NCBI GenBank assembly: GCA_017623685.1
Contig: JAGAOP010000030.1
Span: 1-64,000, forward strand
Length of the DNA stretch: 64,000 nt
Direction: 5' to 3'
Source: Spirochaetaceae bacterium
GTDB lineage: Bacteria > Spirochaetota > Spirochaetia > Treponematales > Treponemataceae
The number at the start of each line of letters is the position of its first letter. Positions within the stretch are counted from its first letter, which is position 1. The notes beneath the pieces were generated by a model that made no database searches, was not told the origin of the DNA, and saw nothing but the letters and a program-made list of their open reading frames with translations. Below, in pieces: positions 36,471-44,847 of the stretch. Position numbers and translations under genes: made by a program.

Positions 36471-37715
36471 TTATTCCATTTGTTTATGTTTATTTTTAAA
36501 AATTTCTATACATTTTGCATAAGAAGCTTCAAGTTTTTTGGTTAAAGAAGAAATTGTCCATTGCATACTCCATTCTTTTGCTTCTTTTGATTTTTCTTCG
36601 TACAGTTTTTTGTTAGTTAAAAGTTCATATACTCTTTTAGAAAAAATTTCCACATCTTCTGGAACCATATATCCACCGTTGTCCCCTTGCATTACATCCA
36701 CAGTTCCCATTTCGCCAATGGCAACAACTGGAATTCCTGCAAACATAGCTTCTGCAGTTACTAATCCTTGGGTTTCAGTTTTACTTGGGAATACAAATAT
36801 TTCTGCAGCTTTATATAAAACAGCTAGTTGAGGACGTTCAATATATCCTACATAGAAAATCTTATCAGAAAGTCCCATTTTTTCTGCTTTAGATTTAAAT
36901 TCGTTCATATAAAGACCATCTCCAGCTAAAAGCAAAATTACTTCTTCTTTTCCTGCCATTAATTCATTTATTCTAGTTAATACAAATAGTAGGAAATCCA
37001 GATTTTTTTCCTTAGCTACACGACCTGCAAAAAGTAATTTACGCTTACCATAAGTTTCTGGAAATTCTAAATAGACAGCATCATTTATAGCTTCTGTTTG
37101 TTTATCTGTGTGTATGAATAAGTCTTCTGGTATCCCTGTGGGAAGGAGATCTACTTCTGTGTCAACTCCGTATTCTTTTACTGTAGCTGCAATACGTGGG
37201 GTAGGTACAAGAATATGGTCTGCAGATTTTAAATAAAACTTTACTAAATCTCGACCTAATTTATGGGAAAAGTTTTTGGTTAATAAAGGTGCATAATTAT
37301 AAATATAATCTTCCCACATTGTGTGAAAAGTAAAGATGCTAGGTATTCGGCGATGTCGGGCATACATTGCACCAAAATACCCCACAATGAATTCGCTATT
37401 TATGTGTATGATATCTGGCTTATATTCATCCATCTTTTTCTTTACAAAAAACCATTGTTCAACTCTAGCCAATCTATCTTCTTTTGAAAAAATAACTGAT
37501 TGTGAAGGAACTCGAATCATTTTGAAATTTGGATTGTTAATTATTCCTCCAGCGGCATCTATCCCATTGCCAAATAAATACTCTTCGGGATATTCAACGC
37601 TTATAATACAAACATTGTGTCCTCGTTTTATAAGCTCTTGAGTATATGAATATACAGAAACAACAACCCCATTTACTCTAGGAAAATAACAGTCTGAAAA
37701 CATTGCTATTCGCAT
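36471..37715 (-). CDS. GT4-family glycosyltransferase (diacylglycerol glucosyltransferase-like)
   Basis: The 414-residue GT-B enzyme begins MRIAMFSDCYFPRVNGVVVS. It contains HINSEFIVG, IFTFHTMWEDY, LLFAGRVAKEKNLDFLL and the EX7E-type motif ETQGLVTAEAM. The N-terminal profile resembles 1,2-diacylglycerol 3-glucosyltransferases that build glycolipids, but other lipid or polysaccharide acceptors are possible. The start at 37715 is chosen because a promoter abuts it; a longer in-frame frame would add 37 residues with no ribosome site. The mRNA is predicted to be leaderless. Confidence 0.88.
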   Translation of the reverse strand: MRIAMFSDCYFPRVNGVVVSVYSYTQELIKRGHNVCIISVEYPEEYLFGNGIDAAGGIINNPNFKMIRVPSQSVIFSKEDRLARVEQWFFVKKKMDEYKPDIIHINSEFIVGYFGAMYARHRRIPSIFTFHTMWEDYIYNYAPLLTKNFSHKLGRDLVKFYLKSADHILVPTPRIAATVKEYGVDTEVDLLPTGIPEDLFIHTDKQTEAINDAVYLEFPETYGKRKLLFAGRVAKEKNLDFLLFVLTRINELMAGKEEVILLLAGDGLYMNEFKSKAEKMGLSDKIFYVGYIERPQLAVLYKAAEIFVFPSKTETQGLVTAEAMFAGIPVVAIGEMGTVDVMQGDNGGYMVPEDVEIFSKRVYELLTNKKLYEEKSKEAKEWSMQWTISSLTKKLEASYAKCIEIFKNKHKQME

Positions 37716-37722
37716 ACTATAA

Positions 37723-37751
37723 AGTATAATGGAAAAAACGTAACTAGTGAA
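37723..37751 (-). promoter_or_regulatory. promoter of the GT4 gene, apparently leaderless
   Basis: On the minus strand TTCACT (plus 37746-37751), a 17-nt spacer and TATACT (37723-37728) stand 7 nt before the ATG at 37715. Confidence 0.6.
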
Positions 37752-37788
37752 GTGTTTTTTTTGTAAAGTATATTTTTTGTAATTTAGA

Positions 37789-38391
37789 TCACAATATTTC
37801 TGTTTCAGTGTAAATATATTGTGCAATAATAGGTCGTAGAATTAAAGCGATAAATACTACAGCTATTAGTTTTATTCCGTCAAATACTAAAAAAGGAATA
37901 ACACAACTTTGAATCCCTTGAATTATCGAGCAAGAAATAACTCTTACATATTGAATAGTTCCACCAACATAAATGAAAACAAAACCAACAAAGGCTGCTA
38001 AAAAAAATTTTAGGATATTATAGATGCTTAGTTTCTTTTCATTGATATTAGGACGCCCCGCTATAGCACCAGAAAAAAATGCTGCCAAATAATAACTAAC
38101 TAAAAAACCACCTGTGTATCCAGAAATCGCTGCAACGCCTACTGTTCCACTGGAAAAAATCGGTAAGCCAAAAACTCCTAAAAGAAGGAAAATACCTACA
38201 GCACTAGGACCTTGAGGCACGCCAAGTAAAATTCCAGCTAAAACAGCAAACATATTTTGTAGAGTAAAAGGTAGAAAAGAAATTGATGTATTTTCAGTTG
38301 GTAATTCCATAGGAATTTTTACCATACAGCTTAAGGCTGTAATGGCTACCATTGAAAAAGTTGTAATCGTAGTTTTTATAGATTTTTTCAT
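37789..38391 (-). CDS. bioY: biotin transporter S-component BioY
   Basis: The 200-residue, six-helix membrane protein shows the BioY pattern: ISFLPFTLQNMFAVLAGILLG, GIFLLLGVFGLPIFSSGTVG and SGYTGGFLVSYYLAAFFSGAIAG. It captures biotin for ECF-type import. No ecfA or ecfT is in this window, so it would use a shared module encoded elsewhere or act alone. Its ATG overlaps the lnt stop (ATGA), so it is translated behind lnt; no functional link between the two is known to me. Confidence 0.93.
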   Translation of the reverse strand: MKKSIKTTITTFSMVAITALSCMVKIPMELPTENTSISFLPFTLQNMFAVLAGILLGVPQGPSAVGIFLLLGVFGLPIFSSGTVGVAAISGYTGGFLVSYYLAAFFSGAIAGRPNINEKKLSIYNILKFFLAAFVGFVFIYVGGTIQYVRVISCSIIQGIQSCVIPFLVFDGIKLIAVVFIALILRPIIAQYIYTETEIL

Positions 38392-40022
38392 TTCTGCCTT
38401 TTTTGACTAAATTGTGTAATAATAGCGAATAAAATAAAGGATATTACACAGAGAAGTGGTACCCAGTCTCCGAGTATTGAATAAACAGTTTTTTGTCTTT
38501 CGTAAATTGGAACAGAGGTTGTTAAAACTGCTTCTTGAAATAAGGGCAAATCTGCAAGAATTTTTCCAGCTGGATCTACTACTACAGAATATCCACTATT
38601 TGTTGCCCGTAGTAAAGTTGTACGAAATTCTATTGCTCTAAAAGAAGAAATAACAAAATGCTGATATTCCGCTGATTTTGTTAAAGACCAAGAATCATTT
38701 GTTAAATTTACAAAAACTTCGCTACCTGCTTTATATAATTTGCTACAAACAGAAGAAAAGGCGTCCTCAAAACAAATAGGCAAACTGATTTTTACACTTT
38801 CACCAGAATTCAGAGGAACATCGAATAGATTTATTTCTGTTCCACACAGCCACCCGCTGGAAATACCAATTACCTTAGATAATAAGTTCCTTATCCATTC
38901 AAATTCTAAACCTGGAACAACTTCTGCAAAGGGTACTAAATGCATTTTGGCGTAATAACCTTGGTACTCTGCGTTTTTATCAAAGTATAATGCTGCATTT
39001 AAATAACCTCTGCCAGTGGGTGTTTCTTTTCTAACAGGAGCTCCTATAACAAATGGAACTTGACATTCTTGAATAAAGGGAATTAGAGGTTGTTCATCAG
39101 GGTTATACATGTAATAATCCAGGGCACTAGGGAAGGCTCTAGCAAGAACTGCTTCGCTCCAGACCACAAGATCTGGTTTTTTCCCTGTAGTTTCTATTGC
39201 TTCGTTTATTCCTTGGGTTGAAAGTCTTGTTGAAATAGAAATAACTTGAGAATCTGTTCCTTCCCATGGATCTAGATTTTGCTGAACAATTACAGTTTCC
39301 ATATTTTTTATTGGAATTCTTTCTTTTGTGTATTCAAAAGTTCCATAAACACAAACAATTAAAAAAAACATAATACAGATTGCTCCACATCGACTATAAG
39401 CATTAAATACAGAGGCTTTGTCTTTTCTGTGAATTTCTGTAATTAAACAGAATCCTTCTGCTATAATGGCAGAAAAAAATGCAAATAAAAAGGAGATTCC
39501 CCAAGTTCCAGTGATAGAAACAATTTGAGTTATCAAGGGCCATTTATAGGAACTCATAATAATAGTTCCCCAAGGATAACCTAAAAATCCAAAGGATTTT
39601 CCCCATTCATAAAGTGTCCATATGGCAGCAAAAAATAATGTTCTTGTAAAAACACCTAGACCAGTGGAATCGTAAAAAAAACGATTTTCTATTCTTGAAT
39701 GAGCAAAAGGAAAATATAAAAAGCATCCAAATGCCATTCCAATAGCGCCTGTTCCCAGTGCAGAAGCACCTAAGGTAAATATGGCAAAATCTCGAAAAAA
39801 TCCAAGCCAAAAACTTGACAATAGGTGAACGCAAAAAACTTGCCACCCAGTAAGAAAAGCTGCTTCTCTATAGGTTTTTGCATTCCTAAGTGCAAGATAA
39901 AGTGGGACAAGTGCAAAAAGTCCTAAGAAAGGTGATCCAAAGGTTATAAATTCGTTTGGAATTGCTAGTGAAAAAATAATTGCTGAAAAAGTTGCATAAA
40001 AAACTTGTAAAATTCTTCTCAT
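38388..40022 (-). CDS. lnt: apolipoprotein N-acyltransferase Lnt
   Basis: The 544-residue protein has about seven membrane helices and a periplasmic nitrilase-like domain. Catalytic segments are VVWSEAVL (Glu), YAKMHLVPFAE (Lys) and LPICFEDAFSS (Cys), matching E. coli Glu267-Lys335-Cys387. It adds the third acyl chain to lipoprotein N-termini in the inner membrane. The numerous lipoprotein genes in this window (at least six here) make it an essential partner. No ribosome site exists; the promoter is 9 nt from the ATG. Confidence 0.95.
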   Translation of the reverse strand: MRRILQVFYATFSAIIFSLAIPNEFITFGSPFLGLFALVPLYLALRNAKTYREAAFLTGWQVFCVHLLSSFWLGFFRDFAIFTLGASALGTGAIGMAFGCFLYFPFAHSRIENRFFYDSTGLGVFTRTLFFAAIWTLYEWGKSFGFLGYPWGTIIMSSYKWPLITQIVSITGTWGISFLFAFFSAIIAEGFCLITEIHRKDKASVFNAYSRCGAICIMFFLIVCVYGTFEYTKERIPIKNMETVIVQQNLDPWEGTDSQVISISTRLSTQGINEAIETTGKKPDLVVWSEAVLARAFPSALDYYMYNPDEQPLIPFIQECQVPFVIGAPVRKETPTGRGYLNAALYFDKNAEYQGYYAKMHLVPFAEVVPGLEFEWIRNLLSKVIGISSGWLCGTEINLFDVPLNSGESVKISLPICFEDAFSSVCSKLYKAGSEVFVNLTNDSWSLTKSAEYQHFVISSFRAIEFRTTLLRATNSGYSVVVDPAGKILADLPLFQEAVLTTSVPIYERQKTVYSILGDWVPLLCVISFILFAIITQFSQKRQK

Positions 40023-40031
40023 TATATTATT

Positions 40032-40060
40032 ATTTTATCAATATTGTTGAATAAAGGCAA
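40032..40060 (-). promoter_or_regulatory. promoter of lnt-bioY, apparently leaderless
   Basis: On the minus strand TTGCCT (plus 40055-40060), a 17-nt spacer and TAAAAT (40032-40037) leave only 9 nt before the ATG. The region overlaps a rightward promoter for the galactokinase-like gene (TTGAAT 40047-40052, 16 nt, TATTTG 40069-40074, 8 nt to its ATG), so the two may compete. Confidence 0.45.
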
Positions 40061-40082
40061 TAATTAAGTATTTGGTTTTATT

Positions 40083-41261
40083 ATGAATGAACTAATAGTT
40101 GAGCATCAAAAAGAATATGATGTGTCTCCTGATATTGTTATTCGTGCACCTGGAAGATTCCATCTGATAGGAGATCATTCATGGTTTTGCAAAGATAAAA
40201 CTTTATCAATGGCTATTGATTTACCAGTTTACGTGGCTATATCTGTTCGTGACGATCAAATTGTAAGATTTAATTACATCCAGATGAACGAGAAAAAAAA
40301 GATTTCATTGTCATCAATAAAGTTTCGTAAAGAAGACAGATAGGCAAATAATCTTAAAGCTATGATTTACGGATTTACTTCTGGTGGATTTCATGTGGGG
40401 GGAATGGACGTAACTGTATGGTCTGAAGTGCTTCCTTCTGCTGGTTTTGGTATAACTACAGCTATAAAATCTTCTTTTGCCTATGGTATAAAAAATTTGT
40501 TTTTTCCGACTTGCTCAGATGTTCAATTTTCTCAAATTATCGAAAGGGGAAACAAATTATTTTTGGGAATATCTAATTGTATTTCCGATATTTTTTGTAT
40601 GCTTTATTCTGAACCAAATAGTTGTATCGTTACAGATTATAGCGAAAATTCCTTTGAAAGATTGCCCTTTGATTTTGAAGATGTTACCATATTGCTTACC
40701 GATACTAGGGTTCCACGTATTTCCGTTTGGGATGAATCTACTGTTATGGAACCAGAAAATATGCTTTTGCTAGGGGAACTTAAAGAAAGAAAAAATTATG
40801 TTTATGGTGGCTGGCAATATGATGAATCCCCTTCTGAAATTGATGAAGTTTTTTCTGTTATAAACGAAGATATGAGGCGAAAACTTAAATGTATAATGTT
40901 AGAACATCGCTATGTTCTTGATTCAGTGGCAGCATTAAAAAATAAGGATTTTGCAAAATTTTGTAAAGCAGTAAGTCGTTCCCATGACGGTATGCGTGAT
41001 TTATATCTTGCCACATCCCCAGAAATTGACTGGTTAGTTAAACGAGTTCAAGATTTTGATCAAACTTCTGTGCGTAACCCTAATGGTTGTTCTAGAGTAA
41101 CAGGGAAGGGCTTTGGACGATGTACTTATACAATTCTCCGTTCCTCTGATGTTGAATTGTACAAGAAAAAACTTTTGGAATACGAAAGAATCTTTTCTTT
41201 TCATCCAATTTGCTACGAAGTAAAACCTACTAAAGGTCTTAGCTTATGCGACTTCTCTTAA
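40083..41261 (+). pseudogene. divergent galactokinase-like GHMP kinase, interrupted by an in-frame TAG
   Basis: The first part (86 residues) contains RAPGRFHLIGDHSWFCKD, resembling the galactokinase substrate signature GRVNLIGEHTDYN but changed at the T-D-Y-N positions. The frame stops at TAG 40341-40343, then reads on in frame as ANNLKAMIYGFTSGGF. Galactokinases have a conserved W-x-N-Y/L stretch here, so TGG to TAG is the likely change. Motif 2 is a degenerate LPSAGFGITTAIKSS. Motif 3 (RVTGKGFGRCTYTIL) is kept. The role may not be galactose phosphorylation. It overlaps surE by 16 nt. Confidence 0.8.
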
Positions 41262-41983
41262 CCAACGATGATGGTTATAATGGCAAGGGACTAGAAGCTT
41301 TAGTAGAATCCCTTTCTAGTAAACATGATGTTTGGGTTGTTGCACCTGATAAAAATCGTTCTGGTGTTTCTCATGGAATAAATCTGACAGAGCCACTTAA
41401 AATTTGTTGTAAGGCTCCTCAAAAATATACTTGCTCAGGTGTTCCTGTAGATTGTGTAATTAATGCATTGAATGGTATCCTTCCGTCCCCTCCAGATGTT
41501 ATTATTTCAGGGATAAATAAGGGTGCAAATATTGGAACGGATATTTTATTTTCTGGCACCTGTGCTGCTGCAAGACAGGCTGCATTATATGGTATACCAG
41601 GAATTGCTGTAAGCATAGAAAGTTTTAATGATGATTGGCAATACAATGCTATTGCAGACTTTGTAGCTAGAAATGCAGAAAAACTTGCTACTTTATGTTG
41701 CAAAGATGTTTTTGTAAATATAAATGCAATGTCTGCAAATGAATATAAGGGCTGGAAACTTACAGGGCTTTCAAAACGATATTATGGTGATAGTATAACA
41801 CTGTATAAAGCGCCAGACGGTCATTCTTATTCCTTCTTTGAAGGTGGGAACATACAAACAGAAGCTAATAGTGACAGCGATTTTTTTGTGGTAGAACAGG
41901 GATATATTTCTGTTAGTCGTGTTCATGCTCAGCCCTTATCTGCCGATGATTTAAAAGAGGTGGAATTAAATCTACTTCTATAA
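41246..41983 (+). CDS. surE: 5'/3'-nucleotidase SurE
   Basis: The 245-residue enzyme begins MRLLLTNDDGYNGKGLEAL with the metal-binding Asp8-Asp9. It continues VVAPDKNRSGVSHGINL, VDCVINAL and SGINKGANIGTDILFSGTCAAARQAALYGIPGIA. All SurE hallmarks are present. It dephosphorylates nucleoside 5'- and 3'-monophosphates and perhaps short polyphosphate. AAAGG upstream supports the start. The TPR gene follows after 13 nt. Confidence 0.96.
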   Translation: MRLLLTNDDGYNGKGLEALVESLSSKHDVWVVAPDKNRSGVSHGINLTEPLKICCKAPQKYTCSGVPVDCVINALNGILPSPPDVIISGINKGANIGTDILFSGTCAAARQAALYGIPGIAVSIESFNDDWQYNAIADFVARNAEKLATLCCKDVFVNINAMSANEYKGWKLTGLSKRYYGDSITLYKAPDGHSYSFFEGGNIQTEANSDSDFFVVEQGYISVSRVHAQPLSADDLKEVELNLLL

Positions 41984-41996
41984 GAAAAGGGATATT

Positions 41997-42710
41997 ATGG
42001 AAGAACAGATTTCTGATAAGGGAATAAATTTGTATCGCTCTGGAAAATATTCAGATGCTTTGGCTTTTTTTCTTTCTCTTGCTCCAGGAGAAGGAGATGA
42101 TTTAGAAAATGCCTATTATATTGGTTTATGTTACATGAAACTCAAACGCTACGAAGATGCCTTGGTTTATATGGAACAAATTGTTACAGTTGTAGCTTCT
42201 GACGATATAACTAGAGAACGAATGTTACAATGTCGCTTGCTTTTAGCAGTAGTTTACACGATTACAGGACGAAATCGGTTAGCAGAATTTGAACTTAAAA
42301 GTTTATTAGAAACAGGATACAGACCAGCTTCTGTTTATGCTGCAATGGCATATATTTCATGGAACCAAAATAACTACGACAAATGTATAGAATATTACGA
42401 AAAAGTATTAGACATTGAGCCAGATAACATTACTGCATTAAACGGTCTAGGTTTTGTATTAGCATCTTTAGACAAGGATTTAACTCGTGCTTTAATGCTT
42501 TCAAAACGAGCCCATGACGCTAGCCCTGAATCTGCAGCTTGTTTAGATACTTTAGGTTGGGTATATTTTAAACTTGGACTGATGAAAGAAGCAGAAAGTT
42601 TTATTAGAAAAGCCCAAGAAAAAGATTCTTCTAGTCCTGAAATTGCAGATCATTTACGCTTAGTTCAAGATAATCTAAATTCAAACAATGGAATAGGAGG
42701 TTCTAGATGA
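41997..42710 (+). CDS. tetratricopeptide repeat protein
   Basis: The 237-residue protein has no signal and consists of TPR-like helix pairs. They include DLENAYYIGLCYMKLKRYEDA, AAMAYISWNQNNYDKCIEYYEKVLDIEPDN and ACLDTLGWVYFKLGLMKEAES. It probably mediates protein-protein contacts in the cytoplasm. The ribosome site AAGGG is close upstream, and its stop overlaps the next start by 4 nt. Confidence 0.88.
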   Translation: MEEQISDKGINLYRSGKYSDALAFFLSLAPGEGDDLENAYYIGLCYMKLKRYEDALVYMEQIVTVVASDDITRERMLQCRLLLAVVYTITGRNRLAEFELKSLLETGYRPASVYAAMAYISWNQNNYDKCIEYYEKVLDIEPDNITALNGLGFVLASLDKDLTRALMLSKRAHDASPESAACLDTLGWVYFKLGLMKEAESFIRKAQEKDSSSPEIADHLRLVQDNLNSNNGIGGSR

Positions 42711-44761
42711 AATTCTGTCGTTTTATAGTTGTTATTTTTAGCATTTTTTTCTGTATGATGGCAGTTTATTCTTCTACCTTTGATTCCGTAACAACACCTA
42801 CAGCCGATTCCCTGTTTGCAGAAGAGGAATTTCGCCGTGGAGTTCAATCTTTTTATCGTGGAGCATATAACGAAGCAATTCTTATGTTTGAAAATGCTTT
42901 AACATATTTGCCTAACGAATCTTTAATTTTAGATTGGCTTGCAAGGGCATATTACCAATCAGGACTAGAAGGAACTGCTTTGCAACATTGGCAATTTGTT
43001 TCTGATGCTGGATACGGAGGCTTATTGCTATCTAGCAAAATGGAAATAATCCGAGATAGACGTGTAATAGGCAATACTTATCTTTCTTCTGCTCGATATG
43101 TGGAAGCAGGTTCCTATCCTGGTAAAGTAGATGATACACTTATTTTTAGCCAACCTTCTGCCGTATTACCGAATCCCGACGGAACTACTTGGGTTTTAGC
43201 CTACGGTTCTAATGAACTTATATGCATAGATGTTAATGGCTTTGTTGTAGAAAGAATTCGTGGTCCTCTAAATGGTTTTGATAGACCTATGGATTTAATA
43301 CGTAAGGCTGACGGTTCCTTGCTTATTTCTGAATATGCTGGAGATAGAATTACCTTACTAGATGAAAAAGGCCGTTTTGTAAAATCCTTTGGGTCAAAGG
43401 GTGTTGGACTTGGACAATTAATGGGACCTCAGTATTTAGCACTTGATTCATCTGAAAACATTTATGTTACAGATTTTGGTAATGCTAGAGTAGTTGTTTT
43501 TGATAAAGAAGGGAAAGGTTTATTCAGTTTTGGTAAAAAAACAGAATATTTTCATGGTTTAAAAGCTCCCACAGGAATTGCAATATATCAGGATATTATT
43601 TATGTTGCAGATGCTGGAACCGGAGGAATTTATTCCTTCGACAGAGCAGGTAATTATATGGGCTTGCTTGTTGAAGAAAAAACTTTTATTCGCCCTGAAG
43701 CTATGAAAATGGATGGGGAATTCATTTTAATAAGTGATTCCAACAGAATTTGTACAGTAGATTTAGCAACTGGCTCTGTTTACGAAAATGCTAAGACAGG
43801 AAATGCACCTTCTAGAATATTATGTTCAGTCCCAGATGTAAACGGAAACCTGCAAGTTGCTGATTTTAAATCTAACGAAGTATATGTAATGTCCAGTATG
43901 ACAGAATTAGTCGGTGGATTATTTGTTCATATTGAAAAGGTTTTTGTAGATAATTATCCTCATGTGGAACTTGAGGTTAAAGTTGAAAATCGTCACAGAC
44001 AACCTGTTGTTGGATTAAAAGCAGAGAATTTTTATATTACAGAAGGTAAACATCCTGTCCTTAATCAAAAACTAGAAGGTGCTGCTTCTAACAATACAAT
44101 ATGCGATATTACCATTGTTATAGATCGTTCCCCAGAAACAGCTGCATATTCCGAAGCTATTGAATCAGCTGTAAAGGAAATTGCAAAATCAATGAATGGT
44201 CAGGGAACTTTGCAAATAATTTCATCAGGTCAAGTTCCAGGAACTGAATATGTTGGTTCTCCTAGCAACTTAGGGGATTTTACCCAAAACGCACTTAAAA
44301 CACCTGTTTCAGATAATTGTTCTACAGATTTAGCAATTCGATTGGCTGCTAATGGATTAATTAATGGTGAAAAAAAGCGCTCTGTAATTTTTTTAACAGG
44401 AAATACTTCTGAGTATTCAGCTAATTCCTTTTCAAGTTATAGTATTTCCCAACTTGCAGCATATTTGAATAATAATTCTATTAGCTTGTACACTATTAAT
44501 TTGACTCAACAACCTTTGTCAAATGAAATACAATATTTAACTGATAGAACTAATGGAACCACCATGTATGTATATCGTCCCACAGGATTGTCCGAAATAG
44601 TAAAGGATATAATTTCTATTCCAAATGGAGTTTATAAACTTTCATATACTTCTTCTTTACCTACAGATTTTGGTAGAAACTACCTTCCTGTTGAAATAGA
44701 AACTTATCTTTTAAACCGTTCTGGAAGGGACGAAATAGGTTATTATCCTCCTATGGAATAA
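42707..44761 (+). CDS. secreted NHL-repeat protein with TPR start and VWA-like domain
   Basis: The 684-residue protein has a signal peptide (about residues 1-22) and one TPR-like pair (RRGVQSFYRGAYNEAILMFE). An NHL-type beta-propeller follows (about 140-395; LMGPQYLALDSSENIYVTDF, APTGIAIYQDIIYVADA). Residues about 405-640 include a von Willebrand factor A-like fold with IVIDRSPET (Asp473). The MIDAS DxSxS is changed to DRSPE, so metal binding is doubtful. It is likely periplasmic; the role is unknown. AGGAGG stands before the ATG, which overlaps the TPR gene's stop. Confidence 0.8.
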   Translation: MKFCRFIVVIFSIFFCMMAVYSSTFDSVTTPTADSLFAEEEFRRGVQSFYRGAYNEAILMFENALTYLPNESLILDWLARAYYQSGLEGTALQHWQFVSDAGYGGLLLSSKMEIIRDRRVIGNTYLSSARYVEAGSYPGKVDDTLIFSQPSAVLPNPDGTTWVLAYGSNELICIDVNGFVVERIRGPLNGFDRPMDLIRKADGSLLISEYAGDRITLLDEKGRFVKSFGSKGVGLGQLMGPQYLALDSSENIYVTDFGNARVVVFDKEGKGLFSFGKKTEYFHGLKAPTGIAIYQDIIYVADAGTGGIYSFDRAGNYMGLLVEEKTFIRPEAMKMDGEFILISDSNRICTVDLATGSVYENAKTGNAPSRILCSVPDVNGNLQVADFKSNEVYVMSSMTELVGGLFVHIEKVFVDNYPHVELEVKVENRHRQPVVGLKAENFYITEGKHPVLNQKLEGAASNNTICDITIVIDRSPETAAYSEAIESAVKEIAKSMNGQGTLQIISSGQVPGTEYVGSPSNLGDFTQNALKTPVSDNCSTDLAIRLAANGLINGEKKRSVIFLTGNTSEYSANSFSSYSISQLAAYLNNNSISLYTINLTQQPLSNEIQYLTDRTNGTTMYVYRPTGLSEIVKDIISIPNGVYKLSYTSSLPTDFGRNYLPVEIETYLLNRSGRDEIGYYPPME

Positions 44762-44780
44762 TTTTTTTGCAAAAAAATCA

Positions 44781-44821
44781 AAAAAAAGACTCTTTTTTTA
44801 CTAAAAAAAGGGTCTTTTTTT
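44781..44821 (+). terminator. long A/T-flanked terminator after the NHL-VWA gene
   Basis: AAAAAAAGACTCTTTTTTT (44781-44799) pairs over 19 positions (one T-G wobble) with the right arm at 44803-44821 around a 3-nt loop. The right arm ends in T. The symmetry would also permit termination leftward. Confidence 0.85.
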
Positions 44822-44847
44822 TATAAATATAACTATAAATAAGGTAT

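Noticed and set aside
41550-41575. A TGGCAC-N-GC sequence inside surE resembling a -24/-12 promoter
   Set aside because: GG-N10-GC spacing fits by chance, but the -12 box is CTGC rather than TTGC, and it lies in mid-gene with no start downstream.
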